Assembly (NCBI RefSeq): GCF_009806555.1
Contig: NZ_VUOK01000021.1
Location: 416,789-480,788, forward strand
Direction of reading: 5' to 3'
Length of the DNA: 64,000 bases
From: Methylobacterium sp. 2A
GTDB lineage: Bacteria; Pseudomonadota; Alphaproteobacteria; Rhizobiales; Beijerinckiaceae
Position numbers and translations under genes: made by a program. A model generated the notes under the pieces. It had not been told where the DNA came from. It was given only the letters and a program-made list of their open reading frames with translations, and did not search any database. This document shows positions 54,249 to 64,000 of the stretch, one piece after another; the stretch's first letter is position 1, and each line of letters begins with the position of its first letter.

Positions 54249-54313
54249 TCGCCCCCTTCCGCACCGGAGCGGCTGCCCGCCGCCCGGCTCCTCCGATCAG
54301 ACGAGACCAGACG

Positions 54314-56623
54314 ATGTTCATCGATACAGCTGCCCTGCGCCGCGGCACCCTCGCCGTTCTGCTCGCCGGCATCCCCGTCCCCGTGCTGGGACAGAGTTCC
54401 GTGACGCTGGAGGAACTCTCCGTGGAGGGCGAGGCTCAGCCCGCCACCGGCCGAGCCGGGCCAGCCGCCTTCGGCGTGGCCGCACCGCCGGGCTCGGCAC
54501 CGTCCGTCATCGAGCACCCGGTCGGCGAGGTCGTCACGGGGATTGGCCGTGCCAACACCATCACCGACCGGCCGGCGACGAGCATCGGCTCGGTGCTGGT
54601 CAACAGCCCCGGCGTCACCGTGCGCCAGGGCAACGGCGGCCGCGACGTGGTCGTCTCGATCCGCGGCAACAACGCCCGCTCCACCGGGGTGATCAAGAAC
54701 ACGGTCGTGCTGGAAGACGGTTTCGTCCTCACGCAGCCGGACGGGGCCGCGCGCTTCGACCTCACGGATCCCCGGGCCTATAGCCGCGTCGACGTGTTCC
54801 GCGGGCCGCAATCGCCGCTGTTCGGCAACTACGCCACCGGCGGCGCGATCGCGTTCCGCACCCGCACCGGCCGCGAGATCGACGGCTACGAGATCGGGAC
54901 CGATGCCGGCAGCTTCGGCTATCTCAGCAACTTCTTCACGGTCGGCGGCGTCAGCGGCCCGGTGGAGATCAGCCTGTTCGCCAGCGACGTGCGGGCCAAC
55001 GGATTCCAGGACCACTCCGCCTACGACACGCAGACCATCAACCTGCTGGCGAGCTACACCCCGACTCCAGACAATCGCTTCACCCTCAAGGTGATCAACA
55101 ACACGCTCGACACCAACCTCGCCGCGCGGTCGTCCCTGACGCAGTATCGCATCAACCCGTACCAGCGGGGCTGCGCGGCGGCGGCAAGCGCGGCGCCGGG
55201 CTGCACGACGTTCCCGCTGTTCCGCAACGGCGCCTTCGGCACCCAGGTCCCGGTCACCGCCGACGAGGGCGGCTTCGGGCGCAACGACCGCCGGACCGTC
55301 GTGGCGGCGCGTTGGGAGCACGATCTCGACGCCGTCACGACGTGGCGGACGCAGATCGGATTGGACGAGCGCAACTTCGACCAGCCCGTCTTCACCAATG
55401 CCTACCGGGGCACGTTCCCGTCCCTGAACCTCCTCACCGATCTGACCCGGCGCGGCGATCTGTTCGGCTTGCCGGCGACGGGATACGTGGCGCTCGGCTA
55501 CAACGAACTGGATTACCACACCACGACGTTCAATCTCGCGCCCTATGGCGGCCCACGGCTCGGGGCGCTGATCGGCGACCAGTCCGCGGTGCAGTCGAAT
55601 CTCGGCGGCCGCGCGCGCCTCGAACTCGGCCTTTCGGAAAGCTGGACCGGCGTCCTCGGCATCAGCGCCGAGACCACGCAGATCACCGGCCGCAATCTCG
55701 CCTATGGCACCACGGCGAACGGCACGACCCGGACCGTGGCGGACGCGAAGAGGGGCTTCCTGAACGTCGCCCCCGAACTTGCCCTGGTCTACCGGCCGGA
55801 CGACGCCTGGGCGTTCCGCGGCCGGGTCGCCACCGGATACGCGACGCCTTCGGCCGCCAACCTGTTCGTCACCCCGGCCGGGCTGCCCGGCAACAACACC
55901 CAGCTCCAGACCCAGGAGAATCTCGGCTTCGATCTCGGCGTGGATTGGAGCCCGTTCGAGACCCTGCGCCTCAGCGTGACCGGGTTCTACGAGTTCTTCC
56001 GCAACGAGCTGGTCTCGCAATCGCCCGGGGCGGGCCGGCAGACCTACACGTTCAACGCGCCGGCCTCCGAACATCGTGGGATCGAAGTCGGCGCCGACTG
56101 GGCCTTCGCGCCCGGCTGGCGCGGGACCCTGGCCTACACGTTCGACGACCAGATCTACACCCGCTACACCGAGCAGCTCAGCGCCGGCAGCCTGACACGC
56201 CGGTTCGATCGCGCCGGCAACCAGATCCCCGGCGTTCCGGCCCATCAGCTCCTGGCGCGCCTCGGCTACGATGTGCCGGCCGGCCCGTTCGCCGGCCTGG
56301 GCGCCTTCGTGGAAACCGTGGTGCAGGGCGATTTCTATCTCGACAACGCCAACCTGTTGAAGGCACCGGGATACGCCGTCGTCAACGCCAACCTGCACTA
56401 TGCGACCGAACTGACCGGCGGATACGCCAAGCGTCTGAGCGTCTATCTCGAAATCCGCAATGTATTCGATACGACATACGTATCGTCCGCGCAAAATCTG
56501 TCCAATTCGATCAGCGGCGCGACCGGTCTTCAGAACAACGCGGCGGTTCTCGCGCGTACCACGGGATCCGTGTTCGCGGGTGCGCCACGCAACATCGTCG
56601 GCGGAATGCGGCTGTCATTCTAG
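54314..56623 (+). CDS. TonB-dependent outer-membrane receptor
   Basis: 769 residues. A signal peptide (about 1-24, VLLAGIPVPVLGQ) is followed by the plug domain (TSIGSVLVNSPGVTVRQG, VSIRGNNARSTG), a 22-strand barrel, and a terminal Phe (GGMRLSF) for BAM insertion. The FecA/PupB-like N-terminal signalling domain is absent. Given PepSY and DUF2946 neighbours, a siderophore or copper-chelate ligand is likely. ATG 54314. Confidence 0.92.
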   Translation: MFIDTAALRRGTLAVLLAGIPVPVLGQSSVTLEELSVEGEAQPATGRAGPAAFGVAAPPGSAPSVIEHPVGEVVTGIGRANTITDRPATSIGSVLVNSPGVTVRQGNGGRDVVVSIRGNNARSTGVIKNTVVLEDGFVLTQPDGAARFDLTDPRAYSRVDVFRGPQSPLFGNYATGGAIAFRTRTGREIDGYEIGTDAGSFGYLSNFFTVGGVSGPVEISLFASDVRANGFQDHSAYDTQTINLLASYTPTPDNRFTLKVINNTLDTNLAARSSLTQYRINPYQRGCAAAASAAPGCTTFPLFRNGAFGTQVPVTADEGGFGRNDRRTVVAARWEHDLDAVTTWRTQIGLDERNFDQPVFTNAYRGTFPSLNLLTDLTRRGDLFGLPATGYVALGYNELDYHTTTFNLAPYGGPRLGALIGDQSAVQSNLGGRARLELGLSESWTGVLGISAETTQITGRNLAYGTTANGTTRTVADAKRGFLNVAPELALVYRPDDAWAFRGRVATGYATPSAANLFVTPAGLPGNNTQLQTQENLGFDLGVDWSPFETLRLSVTGFYEFFRNELVSQSPGAGRQTYTFNAPASEHRGIEVGADWAFAPGWRGTLAYTFDDQIYTRYTEQLSAGSLTRRFDRAGNQIPGVPAHQLLARLGYDVPAGPFAGLGAFVETVVQGDFYLDNANLLKAPGYAVVNANLHYATELTGGYAKRLSVYLEIRNVFDTTYVSSAQNLSNSISGATGLQNNAAVLARTTGSVFAGAPRNIVGGMRLSF

Positions 56624-56760
56624 AAGCCGTGTTCCGGTCGCTTCGTGGTTTTACCGCTGAGCGTCGGCTAAGCTACATTCCGGGCAGCCGGTTCGCATCA
56701 CGGGTGCGAAGCTTGGCTCATCCGGTCGGGCAAGGGCGGTCGAGGGGGCTCGGTGATCGG

Positions 56761-57738
56761 ATGAGGCGGCGAACCGTGATCGCTGGGTTGCCTTGGCTCC
56801 TCGCGAGCCGGTCCGCCGCGGCCTGGAACGTCGCCGCCTCGCGGGTGGCGGCACTCTGGCCGTTCACCGAGGGCGACGCCGAGGGCCGTGCCCTCGCGGC
56901 CGCGTTCGACGCGGCCCTTCACGGGCGCGGACAGGCGGATCTCCGGATCGATCATCGCTGGGGGGGAGCCAATCACGAGCGCACACATGCGCTCGCCGCC
57001 GAACTGGTGCGCACGGAACCCGATGCGATCTTCACGTATCTCAACGCGCAGCTACGCGCCGTGTCCACGCTGACCCGCAAGATCCCGATCGTGTTCGTCG
57101 GTGCGACCGACCCGGTCGGTTACGGGTTGATCGCGAGCCTCAAGCGCCCCGCCGGAAACATCACGGGCTTCACGCTGTATGAATCCTCGCTCGGCGGCAA
57201 GTGGCTCGCCGCCCTCCGGGAAGCCGTGCCGACGATCCGGCGGGTGACCCTGCTGCTGAATCCGAGCGGCGAGATCAACGGCGGCTATCTCTACGCGAAC
57301 GCCTTCAAGACCACGGCGGCCGCACTCGCCATCGAACACAGCATCGTGGTCGCCGAGAGGGCCACGGACATCGAGCCCGTGGTCGCCGATCTGGCGCGGC
57401 ACGGACAGGCCGGGCTGATCGTGGCGCCCGGCGCCTTCAGCGAGGCCAACGGGGATCGCCTGGTGGCGCTGACCTCCGAACATCGCATCCCGACGGTGTA
57501 TGCCATCCGGCGCTTTGCCTATCGCGGAGGGATGATGTCGTACGGCCCCGATCCGGCCGAACTGGTTCGCCGGGCGGCCGTCTACGTCGACCGCATCCTT
57601 CGTGGCGACAAACCCGGTATCCTCCCTGTCCAGGCCCCGACGAAGTTCGAGCTCGTCGTCAACCTGAAGACCGCGCGCGCCCAGGGTTTCGAGATCCCAT
57701 CCGCCCTGCTCGCGCAGGCGGACGAGGTGGTCGAATGA
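56761..57738 (+). CDS. ABC-type substrate-binding protein (PF04392-like), orphan
   Basis: 325 residues. A signal peptide (MRRRTVIAGLPWLLASRSAAA) precedes a two-lobed periplasmic binding fold: VGATDPVGYGLIASLKRPAGNITGF is the PF04392/TrpX-type signature. The C-terminus ends [11 protein letters not shown] and overlaps the histidine kinase ATG by 4 bp. No permease or ATPase is nearby, so it probably presents a ligand to the kinase rather than to a transporter (inference). Confidence 0.85.
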   Translation: MRRRTVIAGLPWLLASRSAAAWNVAASRVAALWPFTEGDAEGRALAAAFDAALHGRGQADLRIDHRWGGANHERTHALAAELVRTEPDAIFTYLNAQLRAVSTLTRKIPIVFVGATDPVGYGLIASLKRPAGNITGFTLYESSLGGKWLAALREAVPTIRRVTLLLNPSGEINGGYLYANAFKTTAAALAIEHSIVVAERATDIEPVVADLARHGQAGLIVAPGAFSEANGDRLVALTSEHRIPTVYAIRRFAYRGGMMSYGPDPAELVRRAAVYVDRILRGDKPGILPVQAPTKFELVVNLKTARAQGFEIPSALLAQADEVVE

Positions 57739-59756
57739 CCAAGCTCGACACACCGCCGCGCGCGCCGCCGAAACAATTTCGCCTGCCGCTGTCGGGAAAA
57801 TTCGCGGTCGCGTTCGTGGGTCTGGTGACGCTGGTGCTGCTCATCAACGGCGCCGTCGACCTGATGCTGAATTTCCGGGACGCGAAGGAGAATGCCATCG
57901 CGGTGCAACGCGAGAAGGCCCACGCGGCGGCCGAACGCGTGGATGCCTTCGTGTCCGAGATCGAGAATCAGATCGGCTGGACGACGCGCGCCGAGTGGCG
58001 CCGCATCGCGCCGGATCAGCAGCGCTACGACTTCATCCGCCTGATGCGACAGGCGCCCGCGATCACCGAGGTATCCTATCTCGATCCGAGCGGACGGGAA
58101 CAGCTGCGGGTCTCGCGCCTGGAACCGGACGTGATTGGCAGCGGCAAGGACTTCTCCACGTCGCCCCGCTTCACGCAGGCCCTCAAGGACAAGACGTGGT
58201 TCGGACCCGTCTACTTCCGTCGGGGCTCCGAACCTTACATGACCGTGGCGGTCGCCCATGCGGGGCGCGATCCCGGCGTGACCGTCGCAGAAGTCAACCT
58301 GAAGCTGATCTGGGATGTGGTCAGCACTATCCACAATGGCGCGAACGGCTACGCCTTCGTCACGACGGCGACCGGACGGCTCATCGCGCACCCGGATCTG
58401 AGCCTCGTGTTGCGGGACACGGACCTGTCCAGTCTTCCGGAGGTTGCCGCCGCCCTTCCCGGCAAGGACGGCGCACGCGACTACCAGCTCGCCAGCTGGC
58501 TCGACGGCAGCCTCGTCCTGGCGGCGCATGCCTCGGTGCCCCGGCTCGGCTGGATCGTGTTCGTCCAGTTGCCGTTGCGCGAGGCGATGGAACCGCTCAT
58601 GGAATCGGTGCTCCAGACCCTGGCGCTGATGGGCCTCGGCCTGCTGCTGGCGACGGTGGCGGGCACCTTCCTGGCCCGGCGCATGGTCGTACCGATCCGC
58701 CAGCTTCAGGACGGTGCGGAGCGCTTCGGCGCAGGGGACCTGTCGGAGCGCATCGTGATCCGCACCGGCGACGAGATCGAGACCCTCGCGCACCGGTTCA
58801 ACGCCATGGCGAGCCGGATCCAGGACTCCTACGAGACGCTCGAGGCGAAGGTCGAGGAAAGGACCCGCGATCTCAACCAGTCGCTGGACGATCTCCAGAA
58901 GGCGCAGAGCCGTCTGGTCCAGTCCGAAAAGCTCGCCTCGCTCGGTCAACTGACCGCAGGCATCGCCCACGAGATCAAGAACCCCCTGAATTTCGTGAAC
59001 AACTTCGCGGCGCTCTCGAAGGAGCTCGTGGATGAGCTCACCGGGATGCTGGAATCGGCCTCGCTCCCGGCGGATATCCGCGAGGAGGCCGACGAGATCG
59101 CCGAAATGTTGAAGAACAACCTCGATAAGGTCATCCAGCACGGGAAGCGGGCCGACTCGATCGTCAAGAACATGCTGCTGCATTCGCGCACCGGATCCGG
59201 CGAGCACCGCCTCGTGGACATCAACGCTCTGGTGGAGGAGAGCCTGAACCTCGCCTATCACGGGGCGCGTGCCGCCAAACCCGGCTTCAACGTGACCCTG
59301 GAGCGCGACTTCGACCCGGCCGCCGGGATGGCCGATATCTACCCGCAGGAGATCACGCGCGTGCTGCTGAACCTGATGTCGAACGGGTTCTACGCCACGG
59401 AGAAGAAGGCCGCCGCGGCCGGGGCCGGCTATGCCCCGGCCCTCGCGGTCTCCACGCGCGACCGCGGCGACGCGATCGAGATCCGCGTTCGCGACAACGG
59501 GACGGGAATCCCCGAGAGCGTCAAGGCCAAGATGTTCGATCCGTTCTTCACCACGAAGCCGGCCGGCGAGGGAACCGGGCTCGGCCTGTCGCTCAGCCAC
59601 GACATTCTCGTGAAGCAGCACGGCGGGACGGTCGACGTGGCGACGCAGCCCGGCCAGTTCACCGAGTTCACGATCACGCTGCCGCGCGGCGGCGCAGCGC
59701 CGGCCGAGCCCGCCGCAAAGCCCGTGTCGGCGAGCGAGCCCGAGGGCCAGCCATGA
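57735..59756 (+). CDS. Sensor histidine kinase with periplasmic Cache-type domain
   Basis: 673 residues. TM1 (about 23-46), a periplasmic dCache-like domain (about 47-285), TM2 (about 290-313), HAMP (about 313-365), coiled coil ([22 protein letters not shown]), and a DHp with His412 in [13 protein letters not shown]. The HATPase domain has [16 protein letters not shown] and [10 protein letters not shown]. Overlaps of 4 bp with the genes on both sides show tight coupling. It phosphorylates one or both of the following receivers. Confidence 0.93.
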   Translation: MTKLDTPPRAPPKQFRLPLSGKFAVAFVGLVTLVLLINGAVDLMLNFRDAKENAIAVQREKAHAAAERVDAFVSEIENQIGWTTRAEWRRIAPDQQRYDFIRLMRQAPAITEVSYLDPSGREQLRVSRLEPDVIGSGKDFSTSPRFTQALKDKTWFGPVYFRRGSEPYMTVAVAHAGRDPGVTVAEVNLKLIWDVVSTIHNGANGYAFVTTATGRLIAHPDLSLVLRDTDLSSLPEVAAALPGKDGARDYQLASWLDGSLVLAAHASVPRLGWIVFVQLPLREAMEPLMESVLQTLALMGLGLLLATVAGTFLARRMVVPIRQLQDGAERFGAGDLSERIVIRTGDEIETLAHRFNAMASRIQDSYETLEAKVEERTRDLNQSLDDLQKAQSRLVQSEKLASLGQLTAGIAHEIKNPLNFVNNFAALSKELVDELTGMLESASLPADIREEADEIAEMLKNNLDKVIQHGKRADSIVKNMLLHSRTGSGEHRLVDINALVEESLNLAYHGARAAKPGFNVTLERDFDPAAGMADIYPQEITRVLLNLMSNGFYATEKKAAAAGAGYAPALAVSTRDRGDAIEIRVRDNGTGIPESVKAKMFDPFFTTKPAGEGTGLGLSLSHDILVKQHGGTVDVATQPGQFTEFTITLPRGGAAPAEPAAKPVSASEPEGQP

Positions 59757-60151
59757 ACGTCCTGATCCTCGTCGTCGACGACGAACCCGATGTCACCGAA
59801 CTGTTCCGGCAGCAGTTCCGCCGCGAGTTGCGCGCCGGGCGCTTCGAAATGGTCTTCGCTCACTCCGCGTCCGAAGCTCTGGAGCGGGTCGAGGCCACGA
59901 ACGGGCCGAATCTGCTTCTCATGTTTTCCGATATCAACATGCCCGGGATGACCGGGCTCGAATTGCTGCCGCTGGTCCGCTCGGCGCGGCCCGATGTGCC
60001 GGTGATCATGATCACGGCCTACGGCGATGCCGAGACGCGCGAGCGGGCCGAGGCCGCAGGGGCGGTCGGGCTCATCACCAAACCCATCGACTTCGCCCTG
60101 CTCAAAACCGAGATCGAACAGCGGCTCGCCCTGCGCATGGGGACGGCATGA
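59753..60151 (+). CDS. Single-domain response regulator
   Basis: 132 residues, one receiver domain with acidic pocket DDE (9-11), phosphoacceptor Asp60 in FSDINMPGM, Thr in MITAYGD and Lys in ITKPID. No output domain, so it may be a phosphate sink or relay, or act by protein contact. ATGA overlaps on both sides. Confidence 0.93.
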   Translation: MNVLILVVDDEPDVTELFRQQFRRELRAGRFEMVFAHSASEALERVEATNGPNLLLMFSDINMPGMTGLELLPLVRSARPDVPVIMITAYGDAETRERAEAAGAVGLITKPIDFALLKTEIEQRLALRMGTA

Positions 60152-61413
60152 GCGACGCTCTGCCCAGCGCCAAGATTCTGGTGGTCGACGACGAACCGGA
60201 TCTCGAGACGCTGATCACGCAGAAATTCCGCCGCCAGATCCGCCAGGGCGCGGTGACGTTCCTGTTCGCGCATGACGGGCAGGAGGCGCTGGACAGGCTC
60301 GCCGCGCACCGCGACATCGACATGGTGGTGTCCGACATCAACATGCCGCGTATGGACGGGCTGACTCTGCTCTCCAGGCTGCAGGACTTCGCCGAACGGC
60401 CGTCGACCATCATCGTGTCCGCTTACGGCGACATGGCCAATATCCGCACCGCGATGAATCGCGGCGCCTTCGACTTCCTGATGAAACCGATCGACTTCGG
60501 CGACCTCGAAACCACGATCGAGCGGACGCTGCGGCATGTCGCGGCTTTGCGCGAGGGGCGGCGGCGGCAGTCCCAGGCCGAGCGGGCACACGCATCGCTC
60601 GCCCGCTACTTCTCACCGAATCTGGCGGAACGGCTCGCCGGAGATGCCTCCGGCCTGGAGCTCGGCGGTCATCGCCGGGACGTGGCCTCGCTGTTCACCG
60701 ACATCGCGGGCTTCACCAGCCTGGTCGAGAGCCTCGACCCGAGCCTGCTTGCGGAGATCCTGAACGGCTATCTGGCCGAGATGACCGATGTCGTCTTCGC
60801 CCACGAGGGGACGGTCGCCAAGATCGTCGGCGACGCGCTCCACGTCCTGTTCAATGCGCCGGGGGACCAGTCGGACCACGCCGCCAGGGCCGTCGCCTGC
60901 GCTCTCGCCCTCGATCGGGCGGCCGAAGGTTTCCGGGCCCGTTGGCATGAGCGCGGAATCGCCTTCGGCGTGACGCGGATCGGCGTGCATGCCGGGCCGG
61001 CGATCGTGGGCAATTTCGGCGGCGGCCGCTATTTCGACTACACGGCCTATGGCGATACCATCAACACGGCGGCCCGGCTGGAGAATGCCAACAAGGCGTT
61101 CGGGACGCGGATCTGCGTCAGCGAGACCGCGGTGACCCGCGCCGGATCCTTCCGCGGCCGGCCCCTCGGCGATCTCGTCCTGCGCGGCAAGCAGGAGGCC
61201 TTGCGCGCCTTCGAGCCCCTGACGGAGGCCGATTACGACGAGGCCGCTTTGAGCCAGTATCGCAGTGCTTTCGCCAAGCTGGAGGCTGGGGAGGCCGGCG
61301 CCCTGGCGGCCTTTGCCGCCCTGGTCGGATTGCGGCCCGACGACAGCGTCGCGGCCTTCCACCTGAAGCGACTCCTCAACGGGTCGAACGGCACGCGGAT
61401 CGAGCTCCGTTGA
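60148..61413 (+). CDS. Response regulator with class III adenylate/guanylate cyclase domain
   Basis: 421 residues. The receiver (about 8-125) has phosphoacceptor Asp63 in [11 protein letters not shown] short helical linker leads to a class III cyclase domain (about 170-345): metal Asp in [10 protein letters not shown], Lys in [11 protein letters not shown] followed by the second metal Asp, and [16 protein letters not shown] with the transition-state Asn and Arg. The Lys/Thr-Asp specificity pattern favours ATP, so it probably makes cAMP. Overlaps the previous gene by 4 bp. Confidence 0.92.
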   Translation: MSDALPSAKILVVDDEPDLETLITQKFRRQIRQGAVTFLFAHDGQEALDRLAAHRDIDMVVSDINMPRMDGLTLLSRLQDFAERPSTIIVSAYGDMANIRTAMNRGAFDFLMKPIDFGDLETTIERTLRHVAALREGRRRQSQAERAHASLARYFSPNLAERLAGDASGLELGGHRRDVASLFTDIAGFTSLVESLDPSLLAEILNGYLAEMTDVVFAHEGTVAKIVGDALHVLFNAPGDQSDHAARAVACALALDRAAEGFRARWHERGIAFGVTRIGVHAGPAIVGNFGGGRYFDYTAYGDTINTAARLENANKAFGTRICVSETAVTRAGSFRGRPLGDLVLRGKQEALRAFEPLTEADYDEAALSQYRSAFAKLEAGEAGALAAFAALVGLRPDDSVAAFHLKRLLNGSNGTRIELR

Positions 61414-61621
61414 GAGCGGACCCAGGCCGGTCCTCACTGCGCGGGCGCAAAGCTTTCACCAGCGCACGCAGACGTTAAGACACGGAGAATGGCCCGGTGC
61501 GTGCGGCGTCGACTTGCATCCCGATCCCATGCGCGATCACTCACCGGCATCGACGCTCCCCCCAAATCGGAGTGGCGTCCGCCCTCAGGCTTCGCAACCG
61601 TCGCAGGCTTGGAAGAGGCGC

Positions 61622-62608
61622 ATGAGACGGCGCGACGTCATCGCGGGATTGGGCGGCGCTGCGATCCTGCCGACCGCCGGCTGGAGTCAGGCCGATAAAC
61701 GGCGCCGCCTCGGGATCCTCCTCGTCTACGGCGCGGCGCATCCCGACAGTCCGGTGATCGTCGAAACCCTGCGGGCGAGCCTGCGGGGCCACGGCTGGAT
61801 CTGGGGTCAGAATCTCGCGGTGGACCTTCAGTTCGGCGACGGCGACACCGAGAAGATGGGCAAGCAGACGGAGGATATGCTCGCGCGTCAGCCCGACATC
61901 GTCCTCGCGCAGGGCGTGGTCGGCACGACCGTGCTCCAGCGCGCGACGAAGACGACGCCCGTCGTATTCATGATGCTGCAGGATCCGGTCGGTGCCGGAT
62001 TCGTGAGCAGCCTGTCGCATCCGGATGGCAATCTCACCGGCTTCACCAACTTCGATTTTTCCCTGGTTGGGAAATGGCTGCAGCTCCTCAAGGAGCTCAG
62101 CCCGGAGACCGGCCGGGCGCTCGCCTTGATCAACCCCGATTACCCTGCGCGCCTCGCCGGCTACACGGCCGAGCTCGCCCGGATCGGGCCCGAACTCGGC
62201 ATCGACGCCCGGATCGCCGGCATCCACGACGCTCCGGAGATCGAGCGGGCCGTCACCGCTTTCGCCAAGGAGCCGCGCGGCGGGCTCATCGTGCTGCCGG
62301 ACGCGGTGACGGGGATCCATGGCCCGCAGATCATCGCGCTGGCCGCGGCCCACCGGCTACCCGCGGTCTACGCGTACGAGGCGCAGATCCGGCAGGGTGG
62401 CTTAGCCGCCTACACCACGAGCGTCGCACAGGAGGTCGGGCGGGCGGCCGGCTACATCGACCGGATCCTGCGCGGCGCTTCGGTCGGCTCTCTGCCGGTG
62501 CAGGCTGCGGCGCGCTTCCTGACCGTCATCAACGTCAGGACGGCCGCCACCCTTGGCCTGACGATCAGTCCTTCGCTGATGGCCAAGGCCGACGAGTTGA
62601 TCGAGTGA
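61622..62608 (+). CDS. ABC-type substrate-binding protein (PF04392-like), orphan
   Basis: 328 residues. A signal sequence (MRRRDVIAGLGGAAILPTAG) precedes a PF04392 binding fold with QGVVGTTVLQRATKTTPVVF, DPVGAGFVSSLSHPDGNLTGF and the C-terminal SPSLMAKADELIE. It is a paralogue of 56761-57738, about 200 bp after the cyclase gene and in the same direction. Again no transporter partners. It could be a second ligand sensor for the same kinase. Confidence 0.85.
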   Translation: MRRRDVIAGLGGAAILPTAGWSQADKRRRLGILLVYGAAHPDSPVIVETLRASLRGHGWIWGQNLAVDLQFGDGDTEKMGKQTEDMLARQPDIVLAQGVVGTTVLQRATKTTPVVFMMLQDPVGAGFVSSLSHPDGNLTGFTNFDFSLVGKWLQLLKELSPETGRALALINPDYPARLAGYTAELARIGPELGIDARIAGIHDAPEIERAVTAFAKEPRGGLIVLPDAVTGIHGPQIIALAAAHRLPAVYAYEAQIRQGGLAAYTTSVAQEVGRAAGYIDRILRGASVGSLPVQAAARFLTVINVRTAATLGLTISPSLMAKADELIE

Positions 62609-62668
62609 CGGATGGTCAGGGGCTGCCCCCATCGCGACCAGCCGGTCGCGACGGGGACGGCCAACGTC

Positions 62669-63142
62669 TCACCCGAAGGCCGGCAACCGGCCATCCGGCG
62701 AGTAGCGGTCGATCGCCGAGGGCAGATCGCGGGAGAGGCGGGCGAGCAGTTCGGCCTTGCTCAAGCCAGTCCGCTGCTCAAGCGCCGCGAGGGTCTGCGG
62801 TCCGGTGGCCCGCTCCAGATCGGCCTCCGGGATGTCGCGATTCGGCCCGTGGTTGATCCAGGAATGGGCCGTCTCGGCATGGCCACCCTTGGTGAAATGA
62901 TCGACGAGTTCGCTGAGGCCGCGGCCGATCAGACTGCCGACACTGAGGGAGCCCACACCGCCGATCAGCCGCTCCAGATTGCCCGGGACCGACGCCCCCG
63001 CGGGCTCGGTCGGGAGCGGGCGCGCCGGCGTGGTGGTGGCACCGTGATGACCGAGCCATTGCCCGATCTTGTCATGGTTCTGGAAGCCGGCCACGGCCAG
63101 CAGACCCAGCAGGGCCGTCATCGACGGATATCCTTCGCTCAT
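62669..63142 (-). CDS. DUF937 (YidB-like) protein
   Basis: 157 residues. MSEGYPSMTALLGLLAVAGFQNHDKIGQWLG followed by a Gly/Ser-rich central helix pair (LERLIGGVGSLSVGSLIGRGLSELVDHF) and the C-terminal SKAELLARLSRDLPSAIDRYSPDGRLP are typical of the DUF937/YidB family. Function unknown; associated with stress. Converges on the substrate-binding gene. Confidence 0.85.
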   Translation of the reverse strand: MSEGYPSMTALLGLLAVAGFQNHDKIGQWLGHHGATTTPARPLPTEPAGASVPGNLERLIGGVGSLSVGSLIGRGLSELVDHFTKGGHAETAHSWINHGPNRDIPEADLERATGPQTLAALEQRTGLSKAELLARLSRDLPSAIDRYSPDGRLPAFG

Positions 63143-63311
63143 CGCGTCTTCCTCTTCTTAAATCGAGGCTGCCGGCTCAGGTGAGGTCGCGGGCGGCGTG
63201 CGCCGATTCCGGCGCGGCGGGACGATCTCCGCCTCGACGCGTCGGCCTGCCCTGCCTGATCCCGGCGTTGCGCCGGGACCTTGCGCATCACCCGTCGCCA
63301 TCGGTGCGGCG

Positions 63312-63515
63312 TCAGCGCTTTCCGGTGACCGCGTCGGCGAGGTGCTTCGCGCCGTCCTTGACGTCGCCCACCGCCTTCTGCGCCTCGCCCTTCAGCTCCT
63401 GCGCCTTGCCCTCGGCCACCAGCTTGTCGTTGCCCGTCGCCTTGCCGGCTGCCTGCTTGACGTTGCCCACCGCCTCGTTGGCCAGACCCTTCAGCTTGTC
63501 GCTCGTGCTGCTCAT
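63312..63515 (-). CDS. CsbD-family stress protein
   Basis: 67 residues. [23 protein letters not shown] followed by [20 protein letters not shown] is the CsbD helical repeat pattern. Small, hydrophilic, cytoplasmic, usually induced by general stress. AGGAGACG lies before the ATG at 63515. Confidence 0.92.
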   Translation of the reverse strand: MSSTSDKLKGLANEAVGNVKQAAGKATGNDKLVAEGKAQELKGEAQKAVGDVKDGAKHLADAVTGKR

Positions 63516-63609
63516 CGTGTCGTCTCCTGCTGCATGGAGGCCGGTCGTCCCGGCCGGGATGGCCCCCGCCCGCTGGCGGGGGCCGGTGATCGGGTTCAGA
63601 GCCGCCGCG

Positions 63610-64000
63610 TCACACCCGCCGCGTCTCGTACGCGCCCGGCAACGTGGCCGGCTTCGGCGCGCCCAGCCGCCCGCCCAGGAACGCCGCCAGCGCCCCCAGG
63701 ATCAGCGCGATCGCCGCGTAGAAGGCGCCCTGCATCGCCGCCGACTTCGCCGTCGCGGCGGCGGCCTCCGCCTTCTGCTTGGCGGTGGACACCGCCTGCT
63801 CGTACTGCTTCTGGTAGTCGTCGATCTGCGCCCGCGCCTGGTCGGGCGTGATCCCCTGCGCCTTGGCCAGCGCGTCCGCGGCCCGGCTCCTGGCCTGCTC
63901 CTTCTGCGCCGGGTCGCCGGTCAGCACCGCGCGCACCGCCGCCACCGCCGCGTCCCGGGCCGCCTGCGGATCCTGGCCGGCGGATTGCTCGCGCACCCTC
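63610..64000 (-). CDS. Alanine-rich membrane protein, 5' end outside the window
   Basis: At least 130 residues are inside the window, and the frame is open to its end, so the start is not seen. A long charged Ala-rich helical region ([34 protein letters not shown]) precedes one transmembrane helix ([19 protein letters not shown]) and a short tail. This pattern is common in Methylobacterium-type membrane proteins of unknown function. A GC-rich hairpin (63558-63581) follows its stop. Confidence 0.75.
   Translation of the reverse strand, partial: RVREQSAGQDPQAARDAAVAAVRAVLTGDPAQKEQARSRAADALAKAQGITPDQARAQIDDYQKQYEQAVSTAKQKAEAAAATAKSAAMQGAFYAAIALILGALAAFLGGRLGAPKPATLPGAYETRRV

Noticed and set aside
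63558..63581. GC-rich hairpin after the alanine-rich gene
   Set aside because: A good stem but no T-run, so not called as an intrinsic terminator.
1..64000. CRISPR arrays, prophage structural genes, toxin-antitoxin or defence systems
   Set aside because: No regularly spaced direct repeats, cas genes, phage modules or recognisable defence genes were seen.

Overview
The window looks like chromosomal DNA of a facultative methylotroph or related member of the Rhizobiales, most probably Methylobacterium or Methylorubrum. This is inferred from the very high G+C coding bias, the two-piece ftsEX / MJ0042 zinc-ribbon arrangement, the ptsN-hpf pair, a short alphaproteobacterial flagellin, a DUF1476 (zeta-type) ATPase inhibitor homologue, FixK/Fnr-type boxes and IS630/IS5 debris. 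No database search was possible, so the genus is an inference.

Layout. 1-2.9 kb: the end of queA, tgt and a membrane-anchored SGNH-like protein. 3.0 kb: an isolated 3' end of a tRNA (tRNA-Pro-like), a possible integration scar. 3.5-10.2 kb: a catabolic locus with pxpC-pxpB-DUF1445-LysR on the minus strand, facing a second LysR, a VOC protein and an MFS carrier. 10.2-26.2 kb: a stress/low-oxygen island with two P-type ATPases (a P1B metal pump and an MgtA-like pump), a universal stress protein, a phosphotransferase/P-loop fusion, a DUF1476 protein, two triple-BON proteins, phosphoketolase and small proteins. Both ends carry pieces of IS630-type transposase, and the inside carries truncated genes (cytochrome c, ATPase N-terminus, resolvase) and two MITE-like elements. 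26.2-29.4 kb: thioredoxin-like protein, GT2 glycosyltransferase and an AraC regulator.

29.9-46 kb is conserved core: MJ0042 zinc ribbon, ftsE-ftsX, YdcF, ptsN, hpf, opgG-opgH (osmoregulated periplasmic glucans), DUF3108, tex, an ATP-grasp-like unknown and flagellin. 46-48.4 kb holds small genes, a second copy of a roughly 80-bp MITE, an IS5-type remnant, and tRNA-Ser(UGA) and tRNA-Gln(CUG). 48.5-56.6 kb is transport: an MFS carrier, an AtoE short-chain fatty acid carrier, and a DUF2946 / PepSY / DUF2946 / TonB-receptor metal or siderophore locus. 56.7-62.6 kb is a compact signalling module: substrate-binding protein, histidine kinase, response regulator, response regulator-adenylate cyclase and a second substrate-binding protein, the first four joined by 4-bp ATGA overlaps. 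62.7-64 kb has DUF937, CsbD and an alanine-rich membrane protein.

The strongest unifying signal is in the 10-26 kb island. Near-identical Fnr/FixK-type boxes (TTG[A/C]-N6-[T/G]CAA) sit 62-64 bp before the start codons of the universal stress protein, the MgtA-like ATPase and phosphoketolase. Related boxes lie before the DUF1476 and BON genes, and a degenerate one before the metal ATPase. This reads as one oxygen-responsive regulon whose regulator is encoded elsewhere.
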